DNA from: Actinoallomurus soli
Lineage (GTDB): Bacteria; Actinomycetota; Actinomycetes; Streptosporangiales; Streptosporangiaceae
Assembly: GCF_024055715.1 (NCBI RefSeq)
Contig: NZ_JAMXMV010000007.1
Span: forward strand, 1 to 64,000
Length of the DNA: 64,000 nucleotides
Reading direction: 5' to 3'
Shown here: positions 41,370 to 50,202 of the stretch, piece by piece
Layout: every line of letters starts with the position of its first letter
Numbering within the stretch: the first letter of the stretch is position 1
Translations under genes and position numbers: made by a program
The notes under the pieces: model-generated
Seen by the model: only the letters and a program-made list of their open reading frames with translations
What the model was told of the DNA's origin: nothing
The model's database searches: none

Positions 41370-44300
41370 TGGTTCTCCCGTTCATCATCTTCGGGCCGGA
41401 TCGCGGCGCGACCCCTGCGTACGCCCTGCTGGAAGCTGGAGAAACGGTTCCGTACCGTTTCGGCCTCCGGCGGCTGGAAGGCCGGCCGGACCGGTGGCTG
41501 CACCGGTTGCTGCATCGACTGCTGAGGCGGTGGCGCCGGCCTCGCCGAGGCGATCGATCCGGGGATCCGGTTGTTGCCCGGCACCCGTTTCGGCAGCCCG
41601 GCCGCGGTCTTCCCACCCACCGACGGGGCGCGCACCGTCTCCGCCGCCCGGAAGCCCTCGTCCGCGGGCGAGCTCCACTCCGACGGAGAAGTCGTCGACT
41701 CAGATCTGGCCATTGATCCTGTCTTGCGGCGTTGGAACCATTCCGACTGCATTGCCTCGAAGATAGGGGAACGTCCTCCGTTCTGGTCTCCCAAACGACC
41801 TTCCTCGCGCATCGAACCGGTCGCCGACGGCCGAGTCGGCTGCCTCGCCGGCGGGAACGGGGGGTTCTGCGGCCTCGACGGACGCGCCGGAGGCGGTCCA
41901 CCGCCCGGAGTTCCCGACCGGCCGGGAGCCGACGGCGCGGCCCCTCGGCCCGGAGGCGAGGTGTTCGCCGGCTTCCGCTTGGGAAGGGGCGAACCCTGCG
42001 GGCCCCGAGGCTGCTCGGACTGACCGTACACCGGCTCGGCGGGCTCGGCGGGCTCGGCCGGACGCCGTTCGGGCTCCCGCCGGCCCCAGGCCGGTTCCGC
42101 CGGTTCCGGCTCGTCCCAGACAGGCTGCGCCGACCTGCGCAGCGGCTCGGCCGGGCTCTGCGGCGGGTCGAGGGGGCCGCGCGGCGGCTCGGTGTCCAGC
42201 GGCGCGGGTTCGAAGGCGGTACGCCCCGTCTCGGTGCGAGCGCGGGCGGGTTCCCACGGCGTGTCGGGAACCGGGGCCGGGGCGATCGGCTCGGCGCTGC
42301 GCGGCAGTTGCCCGCGTACGGCGGGCGCCTCCACCGCGGACGACCTGCGGGGAGCCGTCTCCACCGGCGAGTCGAGACGGCGGGGCGCCGGCGGGTTGCC
42401 GTCCTGGATGGCGTTGGCGGGCAGGATGACGAAGGCGGTCAGGCCGCCCGACAGGGCGGCGCGCAGCTCGACCCGGATGCCGTGGCGCTGGGCCAGCCGG
42501 CCGACGACGAACAGGCCCATGCGGCGGGAGATCGACACGTCGATCGTCGGCGGGTTGGCCAGCTTCCAGTTGGCCTCTTCCAGCTCCTCCGGCGACATGC
42601 CGACGCCGTTGTCGGAGATCTGGAGCATGGCGCCGCCGCCGCTGAGCAGGTGACCCGACACCGCGACCTTGGTGTGCTCGGGCGAGAACGTGGTGGAGTT
42701 CTCCACGAGCTCGGCGACGAGGTGCACGAGGTCGTTGACGACCCGGCCGATCACCGAGACGTCGTCCTGGATCCGCAGGGTGACCCGCTCGTACTGCTCG
42801 ACCTCCGACAGCGACGCGCGGACGATGTCGACCAGCGGCACGGGCTTGTTCCACCGGCGGGTCTGTTCCTGGCCGCCGAGGACGAGGAGGTTCTCTCCGT
42901 TGCGCCGCATACGGGTCGCCAGGTGGTCGAGCTTGAACAGCGACTCCAGCCGCGCGGCGTCCTGCTCGCTCTGTTCGAGATCCTCGATCAGCCGCAGCTG
43001 GCGCTCGATCAGCGACTGGCTGCGGCGGGACAGGTTGACGAACATCGCGTTGACGTTGCCGCGCAGCAGCGCCTCGTTGGACGCCAGGCGCACGGCCTCG
43101 CGGTGGACCTCGTCGAAGGACCGCGCCACCTCACCGATCTCATCGGTGGTGAAGACGTCGATCGGCTCCACGGCGATCGGCTCGTTGCCGGCCTCCGCGT
43201 CGCGCAGGCGGCGGACCAGGTCCGGCAGGCGGTGGCCGGCGACCTCGAGGGCGCCCTCGCGGAGCTTGCGGAGCGGCCGGACGAGGGACTGGGCCATGAC
43301 CAGCGTGACGATGAGGACCAGGATCAGGACGATGGCGATCGCGGCCGAGTTCAGGATCGCCGACCGGAGCGCGTCGGACTGACGATGCTTGCTGCCCGCG
43401 ATGACCTCGTCGGCCAGCTTCCGCTCCACCTGGCGCATCAGGTCGATCTTGGCCGTCGACGTCTTCAGCCAGTCTCCGGCGTCGTCGGTGGTGTCGGGGT
43501 CGAGGTCGAGGTGCTTGGTGCCCTTGCCGCCGAGCCCGAGCGCGATCGCGCGCTGGAGGAGCACCGCCGACTCGTCGACGTCCGGGCCGATGACCGTGTC
43601 GTCGTACATCTGGCTCTGCTGGAACGTCGCGGCCTCGCGGAAGGAGGCCAGCTCGCTCTGTTCCCGGGCCTCGGCGGCGGCGAGGGACGAGACGTCGTTG
43701 ACGGTCAGGGCGCCGTTCAGCGCGGCCGAGTACAACAGCGCCCGCTGCTCGGAGGCCTGCTCCTTCGCGCGGGACACGGCGACGAGCGCACGGACGTCCG
43801 CCGTGAGCGTCTCGTCGGCGGCGCCCTGCGCGATGACGTCGTTGAAGGCCAGCAGGTCGTTGATCGACTCGGAGTACACGATGATCACCGAGGCCGCCGG
43901 CATCTTGGTCCTGGCCGCGTTGTCGCGCAGGTTGGGGATGGCGTCCAGCCGGTTGCGCATCCGCGTCGCGTTGGCGAGGACCTGAGAGCCGTAGGACCCG
44001 TTGAGCTTCGCCGCCAGCCTGCGCACCTGGACGACCGCGGCGTCCGCCTTCGGGTACTGCTCCTGGACCTGAGCGAGCAATGTCGGATTGCGATTGTCCG
44101 CGATGTACGCGGCCGTCAGGTCGCGCTCGCTGCTGAGCGCGTGCACGAGGGCGGTGATCTGACTGCCGAGCTCGGCCAGGTTCTCCACCCGGTTGTACGT
44201 CTGGGCACGGGAGACGGAGGTGGCGATCCGGAGTCCACCGAAGGCCACGGCGACCACCGTGGGGATCAGGATCAGGGCGATCAGCCGTCGCCGCACACGC

Positions 44301-44416
44301 CAGTTGCGCAGCCGGAACCTACTGCCGGGCCCACGCGCACCAGCAGACGGGGCGCCGTCCTCCTCCGCCGCCGGAGGCGGCGGAGTGCGGTCACCAGGCT
44401 CGTCGTTCGGTTGCAT
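41366..44416 (-). CDS. Conservon sensor histidine kinase with nitrate/nitrite-sensing domain (CvnA-like)
   Basis: A 1016-residue membrane protein. One transmembrane helix at residues ~45-61 and a second around IAIVLILVLIVTLVMAQSL enclose an extracellular NIT sensor domain (RVENLAELGSQITALVHALS, AAYIADNRNP). A HAMP linker (RPLRKLREGALEVAGHRLPD) and a histidine-kinase ATPase domain (LVAELVENSTTFSP as N box, QISDNGVGMSPEEL, SRRMGLFVVGRLAQRHGI) follow. A long Pro/Arg/Glu-rich tail with MQSEWFQRR near the end is characteristic. The phosphoacceptor region lacks an obvious classical H box, as in other conservons. First gene of the four-gene set. Confidence 0.93.
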   Translation of the reverse strand: MQPNDEPGDRTPPPPAAEEDGAPSAGARGPGSRFRLRNWRVRRRLIALILIPTVVAVAFGGLRIATSVSRAQTYNRVENLAELGSQITALVHALSSERDLTAAYIADNRNPTLLAQVQEQYPKADAAVVQVRRLAAKLNGSYGSQVLANATRMRNRLDAIPNLRDNAARTKMPAASVIIVYSESINDLLAFNDVIAQGAADETLTADVRALVAVSRAKEQASEQRALLYSAALNGALTVNDVSSLAAAEAREQSELASFREAATFQQSQMYDDTVIGPDVDESAVLLQRAIALGLGGKGTKHLDLDPDTTDDAGDWLKTSTAKIDLMRQVERKLADEVIAGSKHRQSDALRSAILNSAAIAIVLILVLIVTLVMAQSLVRPLRKLREGALEVAGHRLPDLVRRLRDAEAGNEPIAVEPIDVFTTDEIGEVARSFDEVHREAVRLASNEALLRGNVNAMFVNLSRRSQSLIERQLRLIEDLEQSEQDAARLESLFKLDHLATRMRRNGENLLVLGGQEQTRRWNKPVPLVDIVRASLSEVEQYERVTLRIQDDVSVIGRVVNDLVHLVAELVENSTTFSPEHTKVAVSGHLLSGGGAMLQISDNGVGMSPEELEEANWKLANPPTIDVSISRRMGLFVVGRLAQRHGIRVELRAALSGGLTAFVILPANAIQDGNPPAPRRLDSPVETAPRRSSAVEAPAVRGQLPRSAEPIAPAPVPDTPWEPARARTETGRTAFEPAPLDTEPPRGPLDPPQSPAEPLRRSAQPVWDEPEPAEPAWGRREPERRPAEPAEPAEPVYGQSEQPRGPQGSPLPKRKPANTSPPGRGAAPSAPGRSGTPGGGPPPARPSRPQNPPFPPARQPTRPSATGSMREEGRLGDQNGGRSPIFEAMQSEWFQRRKTGSMARSESTTSPSEWSSPADEGFRAAETVRAPSVGGKTAAGLPKRVPGNNRIPGSIASARPAPPPQQSMQQPVQPPVRPAFQPPEAETVRNRFSSFQQGVRRGRAAIRPEDDERENQ

Positions 44417-44581
44417 CCGCACTTGGCGTTTACACCCTCTCACGGTAAGGATCCGCGCTGGTAAGAAGCTGGGGGAAAAGGGAGGCGCCGACAAGGGGTA
44501 CATCGCGTCTGCCATCCAGCGTCCGACATTGCAGCACACTGCGGGGACCGCTCGCAAAGAGATCGAAATACTGCGCCTAGT

Positions 44582-44598
44582 GTTACTACCGGAGTAAC
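44582..44598 (-). promoter_or_regulatory. Palindrome upstream of the conservon
   Basis: GTTACT (44582-44587) and AGTAAC (44593-44598) form a perfect inverted repeat with a 5-base spacer, 166 bases before the kinase ATG in an otherwise AT-richer stretch. Confidence 0.4.
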
Positions 44599-44735
44599 CT
44601 CACCGCAGCTCACAGTGACGAACAACTCAGCGATGTGCCATAACGCTTAGTGAGTTGCTATTCATCCTCTGTGATATGCGACTCTCCCCCACCCACTGCG
44701 ATCGCACTCGACAATGGCGGACGGAAATTCGCCCC

Positions 44736-44785
44736 GGCCGCGAGACGGCGAAGTCGGCCAGGCCGCGAGACGGCGAAGTCGGCCG
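44736..44785. repeat. 25-base tandem duplication
   Basis: A 25-base unit beginning GGCCGCGAGACGG is repeated head to tail with one mismatch, followed by a 9-base partial third copy. It lies within the conservon/ABC intergenic region. Confidence 0.8.
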
Positions 44786-44918
44786 GGCCGCGACCTCGTC
44801 CGGAGGGCACGGCCGGACCCCACGACCCCCCCGGCCCGCCGCCCCGAGTCGCGCACGGAGCGCCTACGGTGCGTCAACCTCACAAACAGCCCAGAACATG
44901 ACAATCATGCGTCAATCT

Positions 44919-44940
44919 CCCTTGACGGATGGTCAAAGGG
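44919..44940 (+). promoter_or_regulatory. Inverted repeat upstream of the ABC/ThDP operon
   Basis: CCCTTGAC (44919-44926) and GTCAAAGGG (44932-44940) pair with a single bulge around 5 bases. It lies about 155 bases before the binding-protein gene and is a candidate operator. No regulator gene lies in the operon. Confidence 0.4.
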
Positions 44941-45094
44941 ACCTCTTCTGCCGCCTGCGCACCACTGGGCGTGTGCTGTAACCTCCCCCGTGATCGGGAC
45001 CAATCGGGCGTCGTCGCCTGACATCGGCTCGTCCTCGGTCCCCGCCCCCCATGCCCCCGCAATCTTCCGCTTCTTCCCCTCCTAAAGGAGCACC

Positions 45095-46087
45095 ATGAGA
45101 CGGTTCGGGTCTCGCCCCGCCTTCCTCACGAGTCTTCTTCTCACCGCATCCCTCGCCGTGGGCTGCGGTGGCTCAAAGTCGAGCAACGACGACGCCGGCA
45201 GCGGCCTTGAGAAGAAGACCATCACCGTCGCCTCGCTTCCCCTCGTCGACGCGGCCGGTCTGCATATCGCCGTCGAGCACAAGTTTTTCGAGGCCGAGGG
45301 CCTCAAGGTCAACATCAAGCCTGTCGCGCAAAGCATCCTCGCCCTGCCCGCGCTCAAGACCGGACAGGTCGACGTCATCGCCGGCGGCAACTACGTGACG
45401 TTCCTCCAGGCGAATGACACGGGCCAGTTGAAGCTGCGCATCCTCGCCGACGGCGCCGCCCAGGCGCCTCGCTTCATGCAGTTGCTCGTCGCGAAGGACT
45501 CGCCCATCAAGCAGCCGAAGGACCTTGAGGGCAAGACCGTCGCGGTCAATATTCCGAACAACATTCAGTCCCTGACCTTCAACGAGGTCCTCAAGGCGAA
45601 CAACGTCGATCCGACCAAGATCAAGTATGTCAAGGTCGCCTTCCCGGAGATGGGAGCCGCGCTCCAGAAGCACCAGGTCGACGCGGTCCACACCGGCGAG
45701 CCCTTCGGCACCGACATCCAGCGCAAGCAGGGCGCGCGGATGGTCCTCGACGGCGGCGGCGCCCCGGTCACCGACCTCCCCGTGAGCGGCTACCTCAGCA
45801 CGCAGGACTTCGTCAGCAAGTACCCGAAGACCGCCGCCGCCTTCCAGCGGGCCATCGAGAAGGCGCAGCAGCTGGCGTCCAGCGACCGCAAGCAGGTCGA
45901 GCAGGTCCTGCCCGGCTACACCAAGGGCATCGACGCCCAGGCCGCCTCGGTCCTCAGCCTGCCCGGGTACCCGACCTCGATGAACCCGACCCGGCTGCAG
46001 CGGCTGATCGACCTGATGATCGCGAACAACATGCTCAAGGCCAAGCCGGACCCGAAGACGCTGATCTACAGCCCCTCGAGCAAGTGA
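45095..46087 (+). CDS. NitT/TauT-type ABC substrate-binding lipoprotein (NMT1/THI5-like)
   Basis: A 330-residue lipoprotein. The signal ends in the lipobox LAVGCGG (Cys ~24). The mature part is a type II binding protein of the SsuA/TauA/THI5 group: TITVASLPLVDAAGLHIAVE, KFFEAEGLKVNIKPVA, GQVDVIAGGNYVTFLQA, KDLEGKTVAVNIPNN, VDAVHTGEPFGTDI. Such proteins bind sulfonates, pyrimidine precursors, phthalates or other aromatic acids. The downstream enzymes suggest an aromatic or branched 2-oxo acid precursor here. The ATG follows AAAGGAG. First gene of a seven-gene operon. Confidence 0.92.
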   Translation: MRRFGSRPAFLTSLLLTASLAVGCGGSKSSNDDAGSGLEKKTITVASLPLVDAAGLHIAVEHKFFEAEGLKVNIKPVAQSILALPALKTGQVDVIAGGNYVTFLQANDTGQLKLRILADGAAQAPRFMQLLVAKDSPIKQPKDLEGKTVAVNIPNNIQSLTFNEVLKANNVDPTKIKYVKVAFPEMGAALQKHQVDAVHTGEPFGTDIQRKQGARMVLDGGGAPVTDLPVSGYLSTQDFVSKYPKTAAAFQRAIEKAQQLASSDRKQVEQVLPGYTKGIDAQAASVLSLPGYPTSMNPTRLQRLIDLMIANNMLKAKPDPKTLIYSPSSK

Positions 46088-46097
46088 CCAAGGCAGT

Positions 46098-46907
46098 ATG
46101 ACAACGCACAACCCGCGATCCCGGCATCTCTCGCGCACCGGCAGGTGGCTGCGGGGGATCGCCGGGCTCGCGATTCTCGTCGCGGCGAGCGAGGTGCTCG
46201 GGCGGGCGGGCATCGTCGACAAGACCTACCTCCCCCCGGCCTCGACCATCCTCTCCCGGGCGATCGGCCTCGCGGCCGACCCCGACTTCATGGCGAACGT
46301 TCTCGCCACGATCAAGGCATGGGCCCTCGGGCTCGCGATCGCGGTCGGCGCGGGCGTTCTCCTCGGCCTGCTCCTCGGCGGTCTCCCCGTGGTCGGCACC
46401 GCCGTCCGCGGGGTCCTGGAGTTCCTCCGGCCGATCCCGTCCGTGGCCCTGATCCCCCTCGTCAGCCTCCTGCTGGGGACGGGCCTCGCCACGGAGACCA
46501 CCCTCATCGTCTACGCCGCCATCTGGCCGGTGCTCTTCAACACCATCTACGGCCTCCAGGACGTCGACCCGGTCGCCAAGGAGACTCTGCGCACGTTCGG
46601 CTTCGGCAAGGTCGCCATCATGTGGCGGGTCTCCCTGCCGGCGGCGGCGCCGTTCATCGCCACCGGAGTGCGGCTGGCGGCCGCGGTCGCGCTGATCCTC
46701 GCGGTGGGCACCGAGATCCTGTCGGGCTTCGGGTCGGGCCTCGGCATCTTCATCGGCCAGGCCGAACAGGGCCTCGACGGTGCCAGGGACGTCCTGGCGG
46801 GCACCGTCTGGGCCGGAGCGCTCGGCCTCGTCATCAACACCGTGCTGGTGCAGTGCGAACGCCGCCTGTTCCGCTGGCACGCCGCGCAGTCGGGAGGACG
46901 CTCATGA
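46098..46907 (+). CDS. NitT/TauT-type ABC permease 1
   Basis: A 269-residue permease with about six hydrophobic segments and the coupling-helix region LFNTIYGLQDVDPVAKETLRTFG, followed by VSLPAAAPFIATGVRLA, the EAA-loop equivalent. YLPPASTILSRAIGLAAD is the typical N-terminal region of SsuC/TauC proteins. The start codon is 10 bases after the binding-protein stop, and its stop overlaps the next permease start (ATGA). Confidence 0.93.
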   Translation: MTTHNPRSRHLSRTGRWLRGIAGLAILVAASEVLGRAGIVDKTYLPPASTILSRAIGLAADPDFMANVLATIKAWALGLAIAVGAGVLLGLLLGGLPVVGTAVRGVLEFLRPIPSVALIPLVSLLLGTGLATETTLIVYAAIWPVLFNTIYGLQDVDPVAKETLRTFGFGKVAIMWRVSLPAAAPFIATGVRLAAAVALILAVGTEILSGFGSGLGIFIGQAEQGLDGARDVLAGTVWAGALGLVINTVLVQCERRLFRWHAAQSGGRS

Positions 46908-47746
46908 GCGCCGCCGTGGCCGGCCGCCGCCCGGGCCGTTACGGCGTGGGCCTGCTGACCGGCATCCTGCACCGCTGGATCGTCCTCGCCGTCGCGGTCG
47001 CCTGCTGGGAGGTCGGCACCCGGATCGCGCGAAGCCCGTCCTTCCCTCCGCCGTCGACGATCGTGTCGAAGATGTACCACCTGTGGTTCGCGGGTCCGGC
47101 GTCCCACCTGTTCCTGACCTCGGAGGCCACCGGCAACCTCCTGCCCAGCCTGGGCCGGATGGCCGTGGGGCTGGCCGCCTCGATCGTCGCGGGCGTGGGT
47201 CTCGGCCTGCTGCTCGGCCGCTCGGAGCGGATGTTCGCCTATCTCGACCCGCTGTTCCAGTTCGCCCGGGTGATCCCGCCACCGACCCTGGCACCGGTCT
47301 TCATCGTGCTGTTCAAGCTGGGTTCCCAGATGCAGATCGCGTCGATCATCTTCAGCGCGATCTGGCCGATCCTCCTCAACACGGCGGACGGCGCGCGGTC
47401 GGTGGACCAGCTGCAGATGGCCACCGCGCGGGTGTTCCGGCTGTCGTCCACCGATCGCCTGTTCAAGATCATCCTTCCGTCCACGATGCCCAAGATCTTC
47501 GCCGGTCTGCGGCTGAGCCTGTCCCTGGCCCTCATCCTGATGGTCTTCTCGGAACTGCTTCCCGGTGCCACGGACGGGATCGGGTTCCTGATGAGCGACG
47601 CTCAGAGCCGGTCCGACCTGCCGACCCTGTGGGCGGGCATCGTGCTGCTGGGAATCCTCGGATACCTCCTCAACACCCTGCTGCTGATGGCGGAGCGCCG
47701 CGCCCTGGCCGGGCACCGCGCCGCCCGCCGGGTCGACACGACATGA
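46904..47746 (+). CDS. NitT/TauT-type ABC permease 2
   Basis: A 280-residue permease similar in family to permease 1 (FPPPSTIVSKMYHLW; PILLNTADGARSVDQLQMATARVF; ILPSTMPKIFAGLRLSLSLAL). Most NitT/TauT systems use one permease as a homodimer. Two different genes suggest a heterodimeric pore. It overlaps permease 1 by 4 bases and the following decarboxylase by 4 bases. Confidence 0.93.
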   Translation: MSAAVAGRRPGRYGVGLLTGILHRWIVLAVAVACWEVGTRIARSPSFPPPSTIVSKMYHLWFAGPASHLFLTSEATGNLLPSLGRMAVGLAASIVAGVGLGLLLGRSERMFAYLDPLFQFARVIPPPTLAPVFIVLFKLGSQMQIASIIFSAIWPILLNTADGARSVDQLQMATARVFRLSSTDRLFKIILPSTMPKIFAGLRLSLSLALILMVFSELLPGATDGIGFLMSDAQSRSDLPTLWAGIVLLGILGYLLNTLLLMAERRALAGHRAARRVDTT

Positions 47747-49371
47747 GAGGCATGATGACCGACGGGCTCACCGTACGGGACGCCGTCTTCGGCTTCCTCC
47801 GCGACGTCGGGCTGACCACCTTCTTCGGCAACCCCGGCTCGACCGAGCTGCGGATGTTCTCGGGATGGCCGGCCGACTTCCGCTACGTGCTCGGCCTGCA
47901 GGAGTCGGTGGCGGTCGCGGTCGCGGCCGGCCACACGCTCGGCACCGGGCGCGCCTCTCTGGTCAGCCTGCACTCCGCCGGCGGAGTGGGGCACTCCCTC
48001 GGCGCGGTGTTCAACGCCTACCGTGACCGCGTGCCGGTCCTCATCGTCGCGGGCCAGCAGTCACGCGCCATGCTGCCGACGCGACCCTTCCTGTCGGCGG
48101 ACGAACCGGCGCTCTTCCCCCGGCCGTACGTGAAGTGGAGCCGGCAGCCCGAGCGCGCCGAGGACGTCCCCGCGGCGTTCGCCGAGGCGTACCACGTCGC
48201 GATGACCCCGCCGCGCGGGCCGGTGTTCCTGTCGGTGCCCGAGGACGACTGGGACCGCCCGGCCCGGCCGGTCGAGCCGCGCGAGGTCCGCGCCGGGTTC
48301 GTCGGCGAGCCGGCGGCGCTGCGTGAGGTGGCCGAAGCCCTGAACGCCGCCCGCGAGCCGACGATCATCGTCGGCGCCGGCGTCGACGACGACGGCGCGT
48401 CGCCGCTCGTCACCGAACTGGCCGAGCGCACCGGCGCGGCCGTCTGGATGGCCCCCTTGTCCGGCCGGTCCGGTTTCCCGGAGGACCACCGGCTCTTCCG
48501 CGGCTTCCTGCCGCCGGTCCGCGACCAGCTCGCCCGGGCCCTCGAACCGTACGACGTGATCGTGTCGGTCGGCGCGCCGATCTTCACGTACCACGTGCAC
48601 ACCGAAGGCCCGTACCTCCCGGCCGGCGCGCGGCTGTTCCACCTCGACTGCGACCCCGCGCAGACGGCCTGGGCCCCGGTGGGCACCAGTGTGCTCACCA
48701 CGATCCGGGCCGGGGTCGCCGCACTGCTGGAACTCGTCGAGAAGGCCGACCGGCCGGCGCCCCCGCCCCTCGTCCGGCCGCCCGTGCCGCCGGTCACGGA
48801 CCCGATCCAGCCCGCGCTGGCGATCGAGACGCTGCGCGCGCTGCTCCCCGACGACGCGGTCGTCGTCGAGGAGGTCCCCAGCCACCGGGACGACCTGCAC
48901 GCCCGCCTGCCGATCACCCGGCCGGGCGGGTTCCTCACCACGGGCAGCGGCGCGCTCGGCTGGGGGCTTCCCCTCGCCGTCGGCCGTGCGCTGGCGGGTA
49001 CGGGACAGCGCGTCGTCTGCGTCGTGGGCGACGGGTCCAGCATGTACTCGATCCAGGCGCTGTGGACGGCCGCGCGTCACCGGGCGCCGGTCACGTTCGT
49101 GGTGCTGAACAACCAGGCGTACGAGGCCGTCAAGGCGCTCGGCCGCCGGATCGACATACCGGACGTGCCCGGCACCGACCTGGGCGGCATCGACTTCGTC
49201 TCGGTCGCCGCCGGGCTCGGGTGCCCCGGCCGTCGCGTCGAGCGTGCCGACGAGCTGACCGACGCGCTGACGCAGGCCCTCGGCCACGACGGCCCGTTCC
49301 TCGTGGACGTGCGGGTGGCCGCCGGCACCTCCTCCGCCTACTCCTCCCCCAACGACTTTCGGACCAGGTGA
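47743..49371 (+). CDS. Benzoylformate decarboxylase-like ThDP enzyme
   Basis: A 542-residue thiamine-diphosphate enzyme. Active-site residues known from Pseudomonas putida benzoylformate decarboxylase are all present: Ser33 (FFGNPGSTEL), cofactor Glu54 (GLQES), His77 (SLHSAGG) and His284 (FTYHVH). They correspond to Ser26, Glu47, His70 and His281, the first three with a constant offset of seven. The ThDP/Mg motif is VVGDGSSMYSIQALWTAARH, ending with NN (VVLNNQAYEAV). It should decarboxylate an aryl 2-oxo acid to an aldehyde, although specificity may differ. ATG 47743 overlaps the permease stop; ATGs 47752 and 47755 are alternatives. Confidence 0.9.
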   Translation: MRGMMTDGLTVRDAVFGFLRDVGLTTFFGNPGSTELRMFSGWPADFRYVLGLQESVAVAVAAGHTLGTGRASLVSLHSAGGVGHSLGAVFNAYRDRVPVLIVAGQQSRAMLPTRPFLSADEPALFPRPYVKWSRQPERAEDVPAAFAEAYHVAMTPPRGPVFLSVPEDDWDRPARPVEPREVRAGFVGEPAALREVAEALNAAREPTIIVGAGVDDDGASPLVTELAERTGAAVWMAPLSGRSGFPEDHRLFRGFLPPVRDQLARALEPYDVIVSVGAPIFTYHVHTEGPYLPAGARLFHLDCDPAQTAWAPVGTSVLTTIRAGVAALLELVEKADRPAPPPLVRPPVPPVTDPIQPALAIETLRALLPDDAVVVEEVPSHRDDLHARLPITRPGGFLTTGSGALGWGLPLAVGRALAGTGQRVVCVVGDGSSMYSIQALWTAARHRAPVTFVVLNNQAYEAVKALGRRIDIPDVPGTDLGGIDFVSVAAGLGCPGRRVERADELTDALTQALGHDGPFLVDVRVAAGTSSAYSSPNDFRTR

Positions 49372-49377
49372 AAGCCC

Positions 49378-50142
49378 GTGCTCCAGATCGAGAAGCTCGG
49401 TCACTACTACGCCGATCACACGGCCCTGGAAGATGTGAACCTCGAGGTCGCCGAGGGCGAGCTGGTGAGCATCGTCGGGCCGTCCGGCTGCGGAAAGTCG
49501 ACGCTGCTGCGCTGCATCGCCGGGCTGATCCGGCCCTCGCAGGGCCGGATCACGCTGAACGGCAGAGAGATCACCGACGTGCCCGACAACCTGGCCGTCG
49601 TGTTCCAGGACTACAGCCGTTCGCTGCTGCCGTGGCTGACCGTGCGCGACAACGTCGCGCTCCCCCTGCGCCGGCGCGGCAGGTCCAAGTCCGAGCGCCA
49701 GGCGGCCGCGCTGGGCGCCCTCCAGGCCGTCGGCCTGGCGGACGCCGCGCACAAGTACCCCTGGCAGCTGTCGGGCGGCATGCAGCAGCGCGTGTCGATC
49801 GCCCGCGCCCTCGCCTACCAGCCGGCCCTCCTCCTGATGGACGAGCCGTTCGGCTCGGTCGACGCGCAGACCCGCGAGGACCTGGAGGACCTCGTCCTGC
49901 GCGTGCGCAAGGACGGCATGACGATCCTGCTCGTCACGCACGACATCGACGAGAGCGTCTACGTCGGCGACCGGGTCATCGTCCTGGACCGCGCGCCGGG
50001 ACGGGTCGCCGCCGATCTCGCCGTCGGACTGCCGTCGGCGCGCGACCAGATCAGCACGCGGGAACTCCCGGAGTTCGTGCACATGCGGGCCGAGGTCGGC
50101 CGTCTCGTCCGCGGTCAGGCGCCGCCCGGAGCCGTCCTTTGA
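49378..50142 (+). CDS. NitT/TauT-type ABC ATP-binding protein
   Basis: A 254-residue ATPase with Walker A GPSGCGKST, Q-loop AVVFQDYSRSLLPWLTV, signature QLSGGMQQRVSIARAL, Walker B LLLMDEPFGSVD and the switch His LLVTHDIDE. It powers the transporter encoded earlier, although the decarboxylase gene is interposed between permeases and ATPase. That interposition is a strong sign that transport and decarboxylation are one functional unit. The GTG at 49378 is 6 bases after the decarboxylase stop. Confidence 0.94.
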   Translation: MLQIEKLGHYYADHTALEDVNLEVAEGELVSIVGPSGCGKSTLLRCIAGLIRPSQGRITLNGREITDVPDNLAVVFQDYSRSLLPWLTVRDNVALPLRRRGRSKSERQAAALGALQAVGLADAAHKYPWQLSGGMQQRVSIARALAYQPALLLMDEPFGSVDAQTREDLEDLVLRVRKDGMTILLVTHDIDESVYVGDRVIVLDRAPGRVAADLAVGLPSARDQISTRELPEFVHMRAEVGRLVRGQAPPGAVL

Positions 50143-50202
50143 CGCGGACCCCCGCAGGACTCCGATCCGGCCCTCGCCCGCCATCCCGATGGAGAGACAC
50201 AC

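Larger units (their letters stand above)
44417..45094. other. 678-base non-coding interval between conservon and ABC/ThDP operon
   Basis: Divergent regulatory region. It holds a palindrome near 44582, a 25-base tandem duplication at 44736-44785, an inverted repeat at 44919-44940, a possible -10 (TAACCT near 44979), and a pyrimidine-rich leader ending with the ribosome site AAAGGAG before 45095. Short open frames here lack ribosome sites and look like chance. Confidence 0.6.

Noticed and set aside
44960-45094. TPP riboswitch before the operon with two thiamine-diphosphate enzymes
   Set aside because: The conserved THI-box sequences (CUGAGA and ACCUGAUCUGG-like) are absent from the leader.
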